Shown here: positions 1-8,514 of the stretch, in pieces
Position numbering within the stretch: the stretch's first letter is position 1
Layout: each line of letters starts with the position of its first letter
Origin: Eubacteriales bacterium
GTDB taxonomy: Bacteria > Bacillota > Clostridia > Christensenellales > Aristaeellaceae
NCBI GenBank assembly: GCA_028693055.1
Contig: JAQUWD010000024.1
Coordinates: forward strand, 1 to 51,812
DNA length: 51,812 bases
Reading direction: 5' to 3'
The notes under the pieces: model-generated
Told to the model about the DNA's origin: nothing
What the model saw: only the letters and a program-made list of their open reading frames with translations
Databases searched by the model: none
Made by a program: the position numbers and the translations under genes

Positions 1-68
1 TTTCTGCAATAGGCCTGAACATCCTTATTGTAGCTGAAAGGTGTTTTTTTGTATAACTCTTTTGTCTT

Positions 69-91
69 CCACCCGCATAGCGGGTGGTTTT
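69..91 (+). terminator. Intrinsic terminator of a gene left of the window
   Basis: A perfect 8-bp stem (CCACCCGC, 69-76, with GCGGGTGG, 80-87) closes a 3-nt loop and is followed by TTTT. It reads rightwards, so it most likely ends a plus-strand transcript entering from the left. No coding sequence is supported in 1-134. Confidence 0.7.
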
Positions 92-134
92 CTGTTTCGC
101 TCCGCTCAACTGCCTAAAGGCAAGAAAAGAATGC

Positions 135-174
135 AAAAAGAGACGGCCGCCTTGCGCATAGCCGTCTCTTTTTT
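135..174 (-). terminator. Terminator downstream of the first spore-protein gene
   Basis: A 9-bp stem (AGAGACGGC, 139-147, with GCCGTCTCT, 161-169) is flanked by an A-run on the left and a T-run on the right, so it can work in both directions. It lies just past the stop of the minus-strand spore-protein gene at 185. Confidence 0.8.
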
Positions 175-184
175 AGTGAAAGCC

Positions 185-409
185 TTACTTCTGGCTGCCG
201 CTCATGGCGCGCTCCGCCTGCTCGATCAAGCGCTTCACCATGTAGCCGCCGATATAGCCAGCCTGACGGCTAGGCATATCGCCGTTGTAGCCCTGCTTAA
301 GGTTGATGCCCAACTCGTTGGCAATTTCGAACTTCATGTTGTTAAGAGCCTGCTTGGCTTCGGGAACCATACCGCTCTTGGTGGTAGCGTTTTGCTGATT
401 CTGATACAT
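185..409 (-). CDS. Small acid-soluble spore protein, alpha/beta type
   Basis: This 74-residue protein belongs to the alpha/beta SASP family, which coats spore DNA and protects it from UV and chemical damage; germination protease degrades it on outgrowth. Family landmarks are visible: an N-P-E-A-K-like opening (VPEAKQALNNMKFEIANELG), the KQGYNGD stretch, and the C-terminal GGYMVKRLIEQAE helix. The start is preceded by GAGGTGA. A second, closely similar copy lies 29 nt upstream (439-675), each with its own ribosome site, so this looks like a tandem duplication. Expression would be expected in the forespore under sigma-G, as is known for the family; no convincing promoter was seen between the copies. 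Confidence 0.95.
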   Translation of the reverse strand: MYQNQQNATTKSGMVPEAKQALNNMKFEIANELGINLKQGYNGDMPSRQAGYIGGYMVKRLIEQAERAMSGSQK

Positions 410-438
410 TTTCGTTCACCTCATCATAATTTTGCCAC

Positions 439-675
439 TTAGCGAGGGGTTTTGCCGCTCTGAGAAGCCATTTGGCGCTCCGCCTGCTCAATCAGGCGCT
501 TCACCATATAACCTCCGACATAGCCGTTGTCCTTGGAGCTCAAATCGCCGTTATAGCCCTGTTTGAAATTGATGCCCAATTCCTTGGCGATCTCATACTT
601 CATGTTGTTGAGAGCCGCGCGAGCTTCGGGTACGGTCGTCTGGGTGCTCTTCTGGGTGTTTTGCTGGTTCACCAT
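439..675 (-). CDS. Small acid-soluble spore protein, alpha/beta type (second copy)
   Basis: This 78-residue alpha/beta SASP is a paralogue of the downstream gene at 185-409. It carries the same core (VPEARAALNNMKYEIAKELG, then KQGYNGD and GGYMVKRLIEQAER) with a slightly longer N-terminus and a basic tail. The ATG at 675 is chosen because AGGAGGTGAAAG lies just before it; the frame is open further upstream to 855 but that extension shows no SASP similarity. A weak sigma-G-like site may lie upstream (CAAAATA near 706-712 in minus sense), but its spacing is poor and it is not claimed. The two copies may be co-transcribed into the terminator at 135-174. Confidence 0.95.
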   Translation of the reverse strand: MVNQQNTQKSTQTTVPEARAALNNMKYEIAKELGINFKQGYNGDLSSKDNGYVGGYMVKRLIEQAERQMASQSGKTPR

Positions 676-833
676 TTGTCTTTCACCTCCTGCATGTGGT
701 TTCAACGCTATTTTGACCTTTTGAGGAGAAAATACGCTGCCAATTCTTATCTTGGAAAATATATGAAAACGTTTTGTCGCTTTCCGCAGACCGCCTTGCC
801 GGTTGACCCGAAACAAAAAACTCATAAAGGCGG

Positions 834-862
834 TTGCGAAATGGAAAGCTATCATGTATAAT
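834..862 (+). promoter_or_regulatory. Sigma-A-type promoter of the asp23-fakA-recG operon
   Basis: TTGCGA (834-839) and TATAAT (857-862) are separated by 17 nt. Transcription would start near 869, giving a leader of about 70 nt with a small stem (TGACC/GGTCA) before the AAGGAGG ribosome site of the Asp23-family gene. Confidence 0.7.
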
Positions 863-936
863 TACCGTGACCTGTTATGCTTTGGCATGCCGGTCAGCAT
901 GGTGGGCGCTTGAGCGTCTCGCAAGGAGGCAATACC

Positions 937-1287
937 ATGGAATGTAAAATCAAGAACGATATCGGTACGATTTATATCACCGAGGACGTTATGCTCAAGG
1001 TGGTAGGCTATGCCGCGCTGGAATGCTACGGCATTGTCGCCATGTCCTCCAAACGCGCCAAAGATGGACTGGTGCAATGGCTGGGACGGGAAAATCTATC
1101 CAAGGGCGTACAGCTCCGGCTGGTGGACGACATGCTGGACGTAGACCTGTTCATCATCGTAGAGTACGGCATTTCCATCAACGAAATTTGCAAAACCATC
1201 GTCCAAACGGTACGTTATAAGCTGGAAAGCATGACCGGGGTCAAGGTACGCCGCGTCAATATTTCCGTTGAAGGCGTCCGCGTTTAA
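937..1287 (+). CDS. Asp23/Gls24 family envelope-stress protein
   Basis: This 116-residue protein is an Asp23/Gls24 (DUF322) family member, abundant cytosolic proteins linked to cell-envelope homeostasis in Firmicutes. The family signature is seen in the opening NDIGTIYITEDVMLKVVGYAA, the hydrophobic VDLFIIVEYGISI strand and the C-terminal VRRVNISVEGVRV. The ATG at 937 follows AAGGAGG at good spacing; an upstream in-frame ATG at 877 is rejected because it has no ribosome site and adds non-family sequence. It sits immediately before fakA, the standard order in Firmicutes (yloU-yloV in Bacillus), and 27 nt separate the two genes, so they form one transcript. Confidence 0.93.
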   Translation: MECKIKNDIGTIYITEDVMLKVVGYAALECYGIVAMSSKRAKDGLVQWLGRENLSKGVQLRLVDDMLDVDLFIIVEYGISINEICKTIVQTVRYKLESMTGVKVRRVNISVEGVRV

Positions 1288-1314
1288 ATACGAGCGTATC
1301 GGGAGGAGAAAGCT

Positions 1315-2964
1315 TTGATACAGGCTAAAACGATCGATGGCGTGCTGCTTCGCGACATGGTAGTCGCGGGTACCGCGCTTTTGGAGAAAAATCGGGAAGC
1401 GGTGGACGCGCTCAATGTGTTCCCTGTGCCGGACGGCGACACGGGCACCAACATGAGCTTGACCATGACCTCCGCGACCAAAGAGGTAAACCAGAAGGAA
1501 TATCTAAGCGCCGGCGAGGCGGCGGCGGCGGTAGCCAAGGGCGCTCTCAAGGGAGCCCGGGGCAATAGCGGCGTGATCACCTCTCAGCTGTTTCGCGGCT
1601 TCGGTAAAGCGCTGGATGGTGTTGACCGCATCACGCCCGTTCAATTTGCCGCAGCCCTCAAAAACGGTGCGGAGACCGCATACAAGGCGGTTATGAAGCC
1701 CAAGGAGGGTACCATCTTAACGGTGGCGCGCGTCATTGCCGAGGAAGCCGTTAAGCAAGCGGAGCGCACGCCGGACGATTACGACGCGCTGTTTACGAAT
1801 ATCCTCACCACGGGCGATTCCATCCTTAAAAAAACCCAGCAGATGCTACCAGCCCTCACCCAGGCGGGCGTGGTGGATGCAGGCGGGCGCGGACTACTGC
1901 TCATTTATATGGGCTATGCCTCCGTGCTTCGGGGCGAGGAGCTGCCCACCGAGGAAAGCCTCTCCATGGAAGGCGAGGAAAGTTGCGACGACGATCATAG
2001 CCTGATCGGCGAGTTGAAATTTATTTATTGTACCGAATTTGGCATCGAGAACCTGTACCCGGATATTTTGGAAGAGGATATCGATTCCTTCCGTCGTCGT
2101 CTCAACCGAATTGGCGACTGCGTAAAGGTCAAGGGCGATTTAAGCGGCGTTACGGTGCACGTGCATACCAACGAGCCCGGCAAAGCGCTGGAATACGGCA
2201 TGAGCTTAGGCGAGCTGGTGGATATGAAGCTGGAAAACATGGCTCAACAGCGTAGGGCCGCCCAAGCTGAGGAGCAGCCGCCCGTTGAGGACAACACGCC
2301 GTTAAAGGACTATGGAATGGTAGCAATCTCTCTAGGCGAGGGCTTCAACCATATCTTCCGCGATTTGACAGTGGATCAGGTGGTGGAGGGCGGCCAGACC
2401 ATGAATCCCAGCATCGAGGACATCTCCGAAGCCATCGAGCGCGTCCACGCCAAAACGGTTTACGTTTTGCCCAACAACGGCAACGTGATTTTGGCGGCTC
2501 AACAGGCAAAAGAGCTTTGCGAGGACAAGACGGTTTTCGTCATTCCCACCAAGAACGTCGCTATGGGCATTGCCGCGGCTATTGCCTTCCAGCCGGAAAG
2601 CCAGCCGGAGGAAAACGCCTCCCGCATGGAGGAAGCCGCTCAGCGGGTACGCACCGGCACCGTCACCTATGCGGTACGGGATACGGATTTGGATGACCTC
2701 CATATCCATGAAGGCGATATTATCGGCCTATACAACGGCAAAATCCAGACCGTTGGCAACGATATCCACGAAGTGACCGTGAACCTGATGAAGGAAGTGG
2801 TCACCGAGGATGACGAGCTGATCACCGTCTACTACGGCAAGGATGTAAAGCCCGAGGATGCGCAGTCCGTAACCGACGAACTGACCGAAGCGTACGGCGA
2901 CTGCGACGTAGACATGCAGCTAGGCGGCCAGCCTCTTTATTATTACCTGATTTCCGTGGAGTAA
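1315..2964 (+). CDS. fakA: Fatty acid kinase catalytic subunit FakA (DhaL/YloV family)
   Basis: FakA phosphorylates exogenous or recycled fatty acids bound to a FakB (DegV-family) carrier; the acyl-phosphate then feeds PlsY and PlsX. The 549-residue length is normal. The N-terminal DhaL ATP-binding domain (about residues 1-200) carries the Mg-binding PVPDGDTGTNM near residues 37-47 and GARGNSGVI near 82-90. A middle domain and a C-terminal domain (about 310-549) follow, as in YloV. The start is TTG at 1315 after GGGAGGAG. RecG begins 2 nt after the stop. No fakB is present in the window, but plsY at 11974 could use the product. Confidence 0.93.
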   Translation: MIQAKTIDGVLLRDMVVAGTALLEKNREAVDALNVFPVPDGDTGTNMSLTMTSATKEVNQKEYLSAGEAAAAVAKGALKGARGNSGVITSQLFRGFGKALDGVDRITPVQFAAALKNGAETAYKAVMKPKEGTILTVARVIAEEAVKQAERTPDDYDALFTNILTTGDSILKKTQQMLPALTQAGVVDAGGRGLLLIYMGYASVLRGEELPTEESLSMEGEESCDDDHSLIGELKFIYCTEFGIENLYPDILEEDIDSFRRRLNRIGDCVKVKGDLSGVTVHVHTNEPGKALEYGMSLGELVDMKLENMAQQRRAAQAEEQPPVEDNTPLKDYGMVAISLGEGFNHIFRDLTVDQVVEGGQTMNPSIEDISEAIERVHAKTVYVLPNNGNVILAAQQAKELCEDKTVFVIPTKNVAMGIAAAIAFQPESQPEENASRMEEAAQRVRTGTVTYAVRDTDLDDLHIHEGDIIGLYNGKIQTVGNDIHEVTVNLMKEVVTEDDELITVYYGKDVKPEDAQSVTDELTEAYGDCDVDMQLGGQPLYYYLISVE

Positions 2965-2966
2965 AC

Positions 2967-4976
2967 ATGGAACTGTCAGCATTAACAGGCATTGGAAAAA
3001 CCAGATTAGATGCCTTACACGCAGCGGGAATTTTCTCGTTGCGTGATCTTTTATATGCGGTGCCATGGAAATACCGGGACGCAAGCCAGATCACTTTGCT
3101 AAAGGATCTGGCGCCCGGGCGGCAAAGCCTTGTAAAGGTGCTACGGCAAGGCGAAGCAAAGCGATCGTTCTTCGGCGCAAAAAAAAGCAGAGTGACCTGC
3201 ACCTTTACGGATGAAAGCGGCTCCATCACCGCCTGTTGGTTTAATCAGCCTTGGATGCGGGAGAACCTGAACAAAGGCACCCGCTTTTTCCTTTGCGGTA
3301 TGGTGGAAGGTCGGCAAATGCTGAACCCCACGCTAGAGAAGGAAATCCGTATCGTTCCCCTCTACCGCCCCATCGAGGGATTGCCCCAGCGCACCCATGA
3401 AACCATTGTGCGCCAAGCGTTGGAATATGCGTCGGAAATCTGCACGGAAACTTTGCCCCAGTCTTTACGGGAGCGTTATGATCTATGGCCTTGCGACAAA
3501 GCTGTTTGCTGTCTGCATAGCCCCGCGTCCATGGAGGACGTTGCCAAGGCCCAGCGCCGCCTCGCCTTTGAGCAAATTCTCCTTTATCAGGCCGCCGTGC
3601 GCATGGTTAAGGAGCTGCGAAGCCCCGGCTTTGTCATGAAAAGCAGCCCGGAAGCACAAAACGACTTTTGGCTTTCGTTGCCCTTTTCCCCCACCAACGC
3701 CCAGCGCCGAACCCTTCGGGAGATCGCCGACGATCTGGCTAAGGAGCGAGCCATGGCCCGTATGGTGCAGGGCGACGTTGGCAGCGGCAAGACCGCCGTC
3801 GCTATGGGCGCAATGCTGCTCTGTGCTCAAGCCGGTTATCAATGCGCGCTCATGGCCCCCACCGAAATTCTAGCAAGGCAGCATTACGAAGGCATGAAGC
3901 CCTATTATGAAGCTCGCGGCATAGCCTGCGGACTGCTGGTGGGCGGTATGGCTGCAAAGGAACGACGTAAAACCCTTGCGGGTCTTGCGAACGGTACCCT
4001 CCAAATCGCCATAGGCACCCATGCGCTTATCGGAAAAAGCGTTTGCTTTGCCAAGCTGGGGCTGTGCGTCACCGACGAGCAGCATCGCTTTGGCGTAGCC
4101 CAGCGAACAGCTCTATTGCATAAAGGAATCGCGGACGGGCAGCTCCGCGCCCCTCATCTGCTGGTCATGTCCGCCACGCCTATTCCCCGCTCCTTGGCGC
4201 TGATCCTTTTTGGCGATCTGGATTTAAGCCTGATCGACGAAATGCCTCCGGGGCGGTTGGCGGTTAAAACCCGCATCGTGTCTGAGGACAAGCGAGCGGA
4301 TATGTACGGCTTTTTACGCGATCAGCTACACAAAGGCAGGCAAGCCTACATCGTCTGTCCGCTGGTGGAGGAAAGTGAAAACGCAGACGGTCTGAAGTCT
4401 GCCAAAGCCCATGCAGCAGAGCTGGCGGCAGGCGAGCTCAACGGCTTTTCCTTAGGGCTAACCTACGGCACCCAGCCTGCGGCAGATAAGCAGGAAGCCC
4501 TGCGAGCCTTCACCGCCGGAGAGCTGCAGGTACTGATTTCCACCACGGTGATCGAGGTGGGGGTCAATGTGCCCAACGCCACGGTCATGGTCGTTGAAGA
4601 CGCAGATCGCTATGGGCTGGCACAGCTTCATCAGCTTCGGGGCCGGGTGGGACGCGGTAAAGAGCAGAGCTGGTGCTTTCTACTTTCCCAGCCCAACGAG
4701 CGTCTACGGGCGCTGAGCCGCACCAACGATGGCTTTGAAATCGCCCGGGCAGATTTAGAGCTGCGCGGTCCGGGAGAGCTGCTGGGTACCCGGCAGCACG
4801 GCGAGTCGTCCATTCCCGGCGGCGCAGCCATCGGCTCCATGGCGCTCTTATACGAAGCTTCCCAATGCGCCGAGGAGCTTTCCCAAACCCCCGCCCTTCA
4901 AGACGAGTGGGAAACGGTGAAGGCTTTGGCCCGGCAGCAGCTTACTCAATTGGGCGATCAGGTATCCATCAGCTGA
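2967..4976 (+). CDS. recG: ATP-dependent DNA helicase RecG
   Basis: RecG is a branch-migration helicase that remodels stalled forks and Holliday junctions. The 669-residue protein shows the N-terminal wedge (OB-fold) region, then the helicase core with Walker A GDVGSGKT, the Walker B variant DEQHRFG, motif III MSATPIPRS, and the C-terminal motifs TTVIEVGVNVPNA and QLRGRVGRG. The RecG-specific TRF region (ELRGPGELLGTRQHG) is present near the end. The start ATG lies 2 nt after the fakA stop, so the genes are translationally linked; the adjacency is conserved in Firmicutes. Confidence 0.97.
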   Translation: MELSALTGIGKTRLDALHAAGIFSLRDLLYAVPWKYRDASQITLLKDLAPGRQSLVKVLRQGEAKRSFFGAKKSRVTCTFTDESGSITACWFNQPWMRENLNKGTRFFLCGMVEGRQMLNPTLEKEIRIVPLYRPIEGLPQRTHETIVRQALEYASEICTETLPQSLRERYDLWPCDKAVCCLHSPASMEDVAKAQRRLAFEQILLYQAAVRMVKELRSPGFVMKSSPEAQNDFWLSLPFSPTNAQRRTLREIADDLAKERAMARMVQGDVGSGKTAVAMGAMLLCAQAGYQCALMAPTEILARQHYEGMKPYYEARGIACGLLVGGMAAKERRKTLAGLANGTLQIAIGTHALIGKSVCFAKLGLCVTDEQHRFGVAQRTALLHKGIADGQLRAPHLLVMSATPIPRSLALILFGDLDLSLIDEMPPGRLAVKTRIVSEDKRADMYGFLRDQLHKGRQAYIVCPLVEESENADGLKSAKAHAAELAAGELNGFSLGLTYGTQPAADKQEALRAFTAGELQVLISTTVIEVGVNVPNATVMVVEDADRYGLAQLHQLRGRVGRGKEQSWCFLLSQPNERLRALSRTNDGFEIARADLELRGPGELLGTRQHGESSIPGGAAIGSMALLYEASQCAEELSQTPALQDEWETVKALARQQLTQLGDQVSIS

Positions 4977-5025
4977 CATTGAAAAAAAACGCAATATGAG
5001 ATACAATGCTTTGGAGGCGACCTTG

Positions 5026-5541
5026 ATGAATATTGTTTTATATCAACCCGAAATTCCCCAAAATACCGGCAACATTGCCCGCACCTGTGCGGCGACAGGC
5101 ACAATGCTGCACCTGATCAAGCCGCTGGGCTTTTCCCTTGAGGACAAATACCTGAAACGCGCTGGTCTTGATTATTGGAACATGATGGAGTATCGCGTTT
5201 ATGACGACTTTGAACAATTGATGGAGCGCTATCCGCAAGCTCATATGCATTTTCTATCCACCAAAGCGCCCCGTAGCTACACGGAAGCCGTCTATCAATC
5301 CGATGATTTTCTGGTCTTTGGCTGTGAAACCAAGGGTTTGCCAGAAAGCCTGTTAAGCCGCGTATATGATCGTTGCCTCCGCATTCCCATGGTGCCGGGC
5401 GCGAGGAGCCTTAATTTGGGCAATTCGGTGGCGATCGTACTTTACGAAGCCCTGCGAACGTTGAACTTCCCGGGGATGAAGGATGCGGGCGAATTAACCG
5501 GTCGGGAGGATCAAACCGCCCCATGGATGGATTTTATCTGA
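5026..5541 (+). CDS. trmL: tRNA (cytidine/uridine-34 2'-O)-methyltransferase TrmL
   Basis: TrmL is a SPOUT-class enzyme that methylates the wobble ribose of tRNA-Leu species using S-adenosylmethionine. The opening MNIVLYQPEIPQNTGNIART and the knot motifs FGCETKGLP and IPMVPGARSLNLGNSVAIVLYEALR are diagnostic. The ATG at 5026 follows TTGGAGGCG; an in-frame ATG at 4996 lacks a ribosome site and would add 10 residues foreign to the family. It follows recG by 49 nt on the same strand and is probably the next gene of that transcript. Confidence 0.95.
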   Translation: MNIVLYQPEIPQNTGNIARTCAATGTMLHLIKPLGFSLEDKYLKRAGLDYWNMMEYRVYDDFEQLMERYPQAHMHFLSTKAPRSYTEAVYQSDDFLVFGCETKGLPESLLSRVYDRCLRIPMVPGARSLNLGNSVAIVLYEALRTLNFPGMKDAGELTGREDQTAPWMDFI

Positions 5542-5581
5542 TCCTGCGTTATGTAGAGGAACGGAAAGGAAGTGATCCGGA

Positions 5582-5989
5582 GTGGCGAACGAAACCAAGC
5601 GCTACAGCCTAGGCGGAGAGGAGGACGAACCGCTGGAGCTGCAAAACGTGCTGGAGCCCTATGAACCATCGGCTCCGGGGAATATCGACTTTCCCGGTAG
5701 CAACCAGCCCGACCTGGACTACGCCGATAATCCCTATGAGCCTGCTCAGAATGGATACCAGCAGGAGGACGGCTTTTCCTCCTACGAGGACGAGGAGTAT
5801 TCGGACTACCACGAGCAGCTGGACCACGAGGGAAAAATGCGCACCGCAGTCGGCGCGTTTAATGTCATCAGCGCCTTAATCGGCGTTGTGGTGATTTTGG
5901 TGCTGATCACCATGCTCGTCAGTTTATTTTCTTGGCTTCAAACCGACGTCATCCACTCCATTACCCTTTTGCAGAGCGGCATATCCTGA
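5582..5989 (+). CDS. Acidic single-pass membrane protein, function unknown
   Basis: This 135-residue protein is not assigned to a family. Residues 1 to about 85 are strongly acidic and rich in Glu, Asp, Tyr, Pro and Asn (low complexity, likely disordered), followed by one hydrophobic segment (about 96-118, FNVISALIGVVVILVLITML) and a short tail. The likely topology is an acidic cytoplasmic domain with a C-terminal membrane anchor. The start is GTG at 5582, preceded by GGAAAGGAAGTG. It sits 40 nt after trmL and before the uracil-DNA glycosylase gene on the same strand. Confidence 0.75.
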   Translation: MANETKRYSLGGEEDEPLELQNVLEPYEPSAPGNIDFPGSNQPDLDYADNPYEPAQNGYQQEDGFSSYEDEEYSDYHEQLDHEGKMRTAVGAFNVISALIGVVVILVLITMLVSLFSWLQTDVIHSITLLQSGIS

Positions 5990-6082
5990 CAGTCGGGGCA
6001 ATAGAGCTTTTTTCCCATGGACGTATGCAGCCCCGCCGCCCATGGCAAGCTAACCTTGATCCTATGGACGGAGGGGTATCAA

Positions 6083-6688
6083 ATGCAGACCATGGTTCAA
6101 TTTCAGCGGGAATGCGCCGCCTTTTTTGAGGCGCTGTCCGTCGACGGTCAAAGTCCGCTGGTCTTTGGCGACGGGCTTAATCATCATCCGGTGCTTATGC
6201 TGATCGGCGAAGCGCCGGGGCAGCAGGAAGCCTTGCAGGGAAAGCCTTTTGTGGGAAAGGCGGGTAAGAATCTGCAAGGCTTTTTAGATACGCTGCAGCT
6301 AAAGCGCAGTGAAATCTACCTGACCAATGTAGTGAAAATCCGTCCCACAAAGCAAAGCCCGTCGGGAGGCACGGTCAACAGACCGCCTACGCGGGAGGAG
6401 CGGGCGCTGTTCACGCCGTGGCTGATGCGAGAAATCGCCATCGTTAAGCCGGATGCTTTGGTAACCTTGGGCAATGTGGCGCTGCAAACCTTCAGCAAGG
6501 AAACCATCGGCAAGCTTCACGGCCGGTGGAGCCGCGCCGTCGTGTCCCCAACCAAAGAGAGCGCCTTCACGCTGCCGCTCTTCCCTCTTTATCATCCCGC
6601 CTCCATCATCTACAACCCGGCGCTTGCTCAGCCCTATCAAGAGGATTTGCAAGCCCTGCGCGCTTCCCTGCGAGAGCCTGCCTTGTAA
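6083..6688 (+). CDS. Uracil-DNA glycosylase, family-4-like, without iron-sulfur cysteines
   Basis: The enzyme should remove uracil from DNA to start base-excision repair. The 201-residue protein shows the family-4/5 signature IGEAPGQQEALQGKPFVGKAG (about residues 41-61), the second motif LTNVVKIRP (80-88), and the C-terminal LYHPASIIYNP. Classical family-4 enzymes bind a [4Fe-4S] cluster through four cysteines, including one in the KCRP motif; here that position is Ile (KIRP) and the protein has only one cysteine (C11), so no cluster is possible. The ATG at 6083 follows GGAGGGG; upstream in-frame codons from 6017 lack a ribosome site. Confidence 0.85.
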   Translation: MQTMVQFQRECAAFFEALSVDGQSPLVFGDGLNHHPVLMLIGEAPGQQEALQGKPFVGKAGKNLQGFLDTLQLKRSEIYLTNVVKIRPTKQSPSGGTVNRPPTREERALFTPWLMREIAIVKPDALVTLGNVALQTFSKETIGKLHGRWSRAVVSPTKESAFTLPLFPLYHPASIIYNPALAQPYQEDLQALRASLREPAL

Positions 6689-6732
6689 ACACAGACCGGC
6701 AGCCCGACAATTGAAACCTAAAAAACGGGCTT

Positions 6733-6762
6733 GGAGCGAAAAAGAGTGACAGTTTTCGCTCC
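6733..6762 (+). terminator. Perfect 10-bp inverted repeat overlapping the nfeD promoter
   Basis: GGAGCGAAAA (6733-6742) and TTTTCGCTCC (6753-6762) pair perfectly around a 10-nt loop. There is no long U-run after it, so it may be a weak terminator of the upstream operon, an operator, or both: it overlaps the -35 and spacer of the next promoter (6746-6774). Confidence 0.5.
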
Positions 6763-6774
6763 CTATGGTAGTAT
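6746..6774 (+). promoter_or_regulatory. Promoter of the nfeD-floA operon
   Basis: GTGACA (6746-6751) and TAGTAT (6769-6774) are spaced by 17 nt. The inverted repeat at 6733-6762 covers the -35 and most of the spacer, an arrangement typical of regulator binding. Confidence 0.55.
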
Positions 6775-6819
6775 ATCCTCAGAAGCCGGAGGGAAACGCC
6801 GGCTCGGGGAGGTAAGATT

Positions 6820-7326
6820 ATGTGGACGATCATTTTGGAAAATCTGCCCATTGCCCTCTGTTTTTTATTCGGCATCGGTATGCTGATTGTGGAGGCTTTT
6901 ATGCCCGGCTTTGGCCTGCCGGGCATTTCGGGCATTATTTTAGAAGGTGTGGCGATTGTGCTAACCTTCCTTTGGCATGGCGGACTGGCGGCGCTGGGAA
7001 TGACGCTGATTATTTTAGCGATCGTGGCTATCGCGGTTTCGCTGGCCATCCGCTCGGCAAACAAAGGCCGCCTGTCTAAATCACCGATTATCCTCAAGGA
7101 AGAGGAAACCGCCGAAAACGGCTATCTCGCCACCAACGACATGCAGGTTTTCGTCGGCAAGCAGGGCGTGACCACCACGGTGCTGCGCCCCGCCGGCATG
7201 GCGGAATTCGACGGCGTAAAGCTCAACGTGGTCGCAAACGGCGAGTACATCCCCAAGGACGTACCCGTTACGGTCGATCATGTAGAGGGCGTAAGCGTCG
7301 TGGTTCGCAAGCTCCCCCAACCTTGA
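6820..7326 (+). CDS. NfeD-family membrane protein (flotillin partner)
   Basis: NfeD proteins are encoded beside flotillins and are thought to help organise membrane microdomains. This 168-residue short-form protein has a hydrophobic N-terminal half with about three membrane segments (IALCFLFGIGMLIVEAFMPG, a Gly-rich second segment, and a third ending near residue 80) and a soluble C-terminal OB-fold-like domain (about 105-165) with GKQGVTTTVLRPAGMAEFDG, the part most conserved in the family. The ATG follows GGGGAGG. The flotillin gene starts 31 nt downstream, fixing the assignment. Confidence 0.88.
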   Translation: MWTIILENLPIALCFLFGIGMLIVEAFMPGFGLPGISGIILEGVAIVLTFLWHGGLAALGMTLIILAIVAIAVSLAIRSANKGRLSKSPIILKEEETAENGYLATNDMQVFVGKQGVTTTVLRPAGMAEFDGVKLNVVANGEYIPKDVPVTVDHVEGVSVVVRKLPQP

Positions 7327-7357
7327 TAACCTTTATCCATCAATATAAGGAGGCTTT

Positions 7358-8419
7358 ATGATGAGTTTCTTACTAACCGCCGCATCTTCCTTTGGCAACC
7401 CGATCGCCGCCAATGAGCTTTCCATTCTTTGGATTGTTCTGGCAATTGTTCTGGCTTTCATTTTGGTGGCAGTATTCCTGCGCTTCGTTCCGTTAGGGCT
7501 GTGGATCACCTCGTTAGCTGCCGGCGTGCACGTCAGCATCGGTTCCTTGATCGGTATGCGTCTGCGCCGTATCCAGCCCAAGATTTTGGTGAATCCCTTG
7601 ATCAAAGCGCGCAAAGCCGGTTTGGACATTACCCTTTCCAAGCTGGAAACCCACTACCTTGCGGGCGGTAATGTGGATCGCGTCATCAACGCTCTGATCG
7701 CCGCTCAACGCTCCAACATTGAAATGCCCTTTGAAAAAGCGTCTGCCATCGATCTGGCCGGCCGCGATGTGCTCCAAGCCGTACAGATGAGCGTTACCCC
7801 TAAGGTCATTGAAACCCCCGTGGTAGCTGCCATTGCCAAGGACGGTATCGAGCTGCGCGCCAAAGCGCGGGTTACCGTACGCACGAACATCGAGCGTCTG
7901 GTAGGCGGCTCCGGCGAGGAGACCATTATCGCCCGTGTTGGCGAGGGTATCGTCACCACCGTCGGCTCCAGCGAGACCCATAAGCAGGTTCTGGAGAACC
8001 CCGACCTTATCAGCCAAACGGTGCTGAACAAAGGCTTGGACGCAGGCACTGCTTACGAAATCCTGTCCATTGATATCGCGGATGTAGACGTTGGCCGCAA
8101 CGTCGGCGCACAGTTGCAGATGGATCAGGCGGAAGCCGATCGCCGTATCGCTCAGGCTCGCGCCGAGGAACGTCGTGCCATGGCCGTAGCGCATGAGCAG
8201 GAAATGAAAGCAGCCGTGCAGGAAATGCGCGCGCGGGTTGTGGAAGCCGAAGCCGAGGTGCCCAAGGCCATGGCCGCAGCACTGCGCGAGGGCAAGATGG
8301 GCGTAATGGATTATTACCAGCTAAAGAATCTGGAAGCGGATACCAGCATGCGGGATGGCATCGCCAAGGCGACTGCTCCCTCCACGCCCAACACATTGCC
8401 GGAGAATGGAAAGAAGTAA
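7358..8419 (+). CDS. floA: Flotillin-like protein FloA
   Basis: FloA is a scaffold protein of functional membrane microdomains, involved in lipid organisation and envelope processes. The 353-residue protein has a single N-terminal hydrophobic hairpin (about 20-50), the family core ([40 protein letters not shown]), and a C-terminal Ala/Glu-rich coiled coil ([23 protein letters not shown]). It is a little longer than Bacillus YqfA. An AAGGAGG precedes the start. It forms a transcript with nfeD upstream and probably with the two genes downstream. Confidence 0.95.
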   Translation: MMSFLLTAASSFGNPIAANELSILWIVLAIVLAFILVAVFLRFVPLGLWITSLAAGVHVSIGSLIGMRLRRIQPKILVNPLIKARKAGLDITLSKLETHYLAGGNVDRVINALIAAQRSNIEMPFEKASAIDLAGRDVLQAVQMSVTPKVIETPVVAAIAKDGIELRAKARVTVRTNIERLVGGSGEETIIARVGEGIVTTVGSSETHKQVLENPDLISQTVLNKGLDAGTAYEILSIDIADVDVGRNVGAQLQMDQAEADRRIAQARAEERRAMAVAHEQEMKAAVQEMRARVVEAEAEVPKAMAAALREGKMGVMDYYQLKNLEADTSMRDGIAKATAPSTPNTLPENGKK

Positions 8420-8514
8420 TCGAATAACAGGGCGCGGCACAGGAAAAGGGGATCGCCCCGCCTGTGCCGCCGTGCCGTTTGAAAGGCAACTATCCGCACT
8501 GGGAGGTGATTTTC

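Noticed and set aside
41..442. 133-codon plus-strand frame at the left edge
   Set aside because: It runs through two terminators and antisense to a clear spore-protein gene.
7514..8194. 226-codon minus-strand frame
   Set aside because: Antisense to floA, with no recognisable motifs; the flotillin frame is certain.
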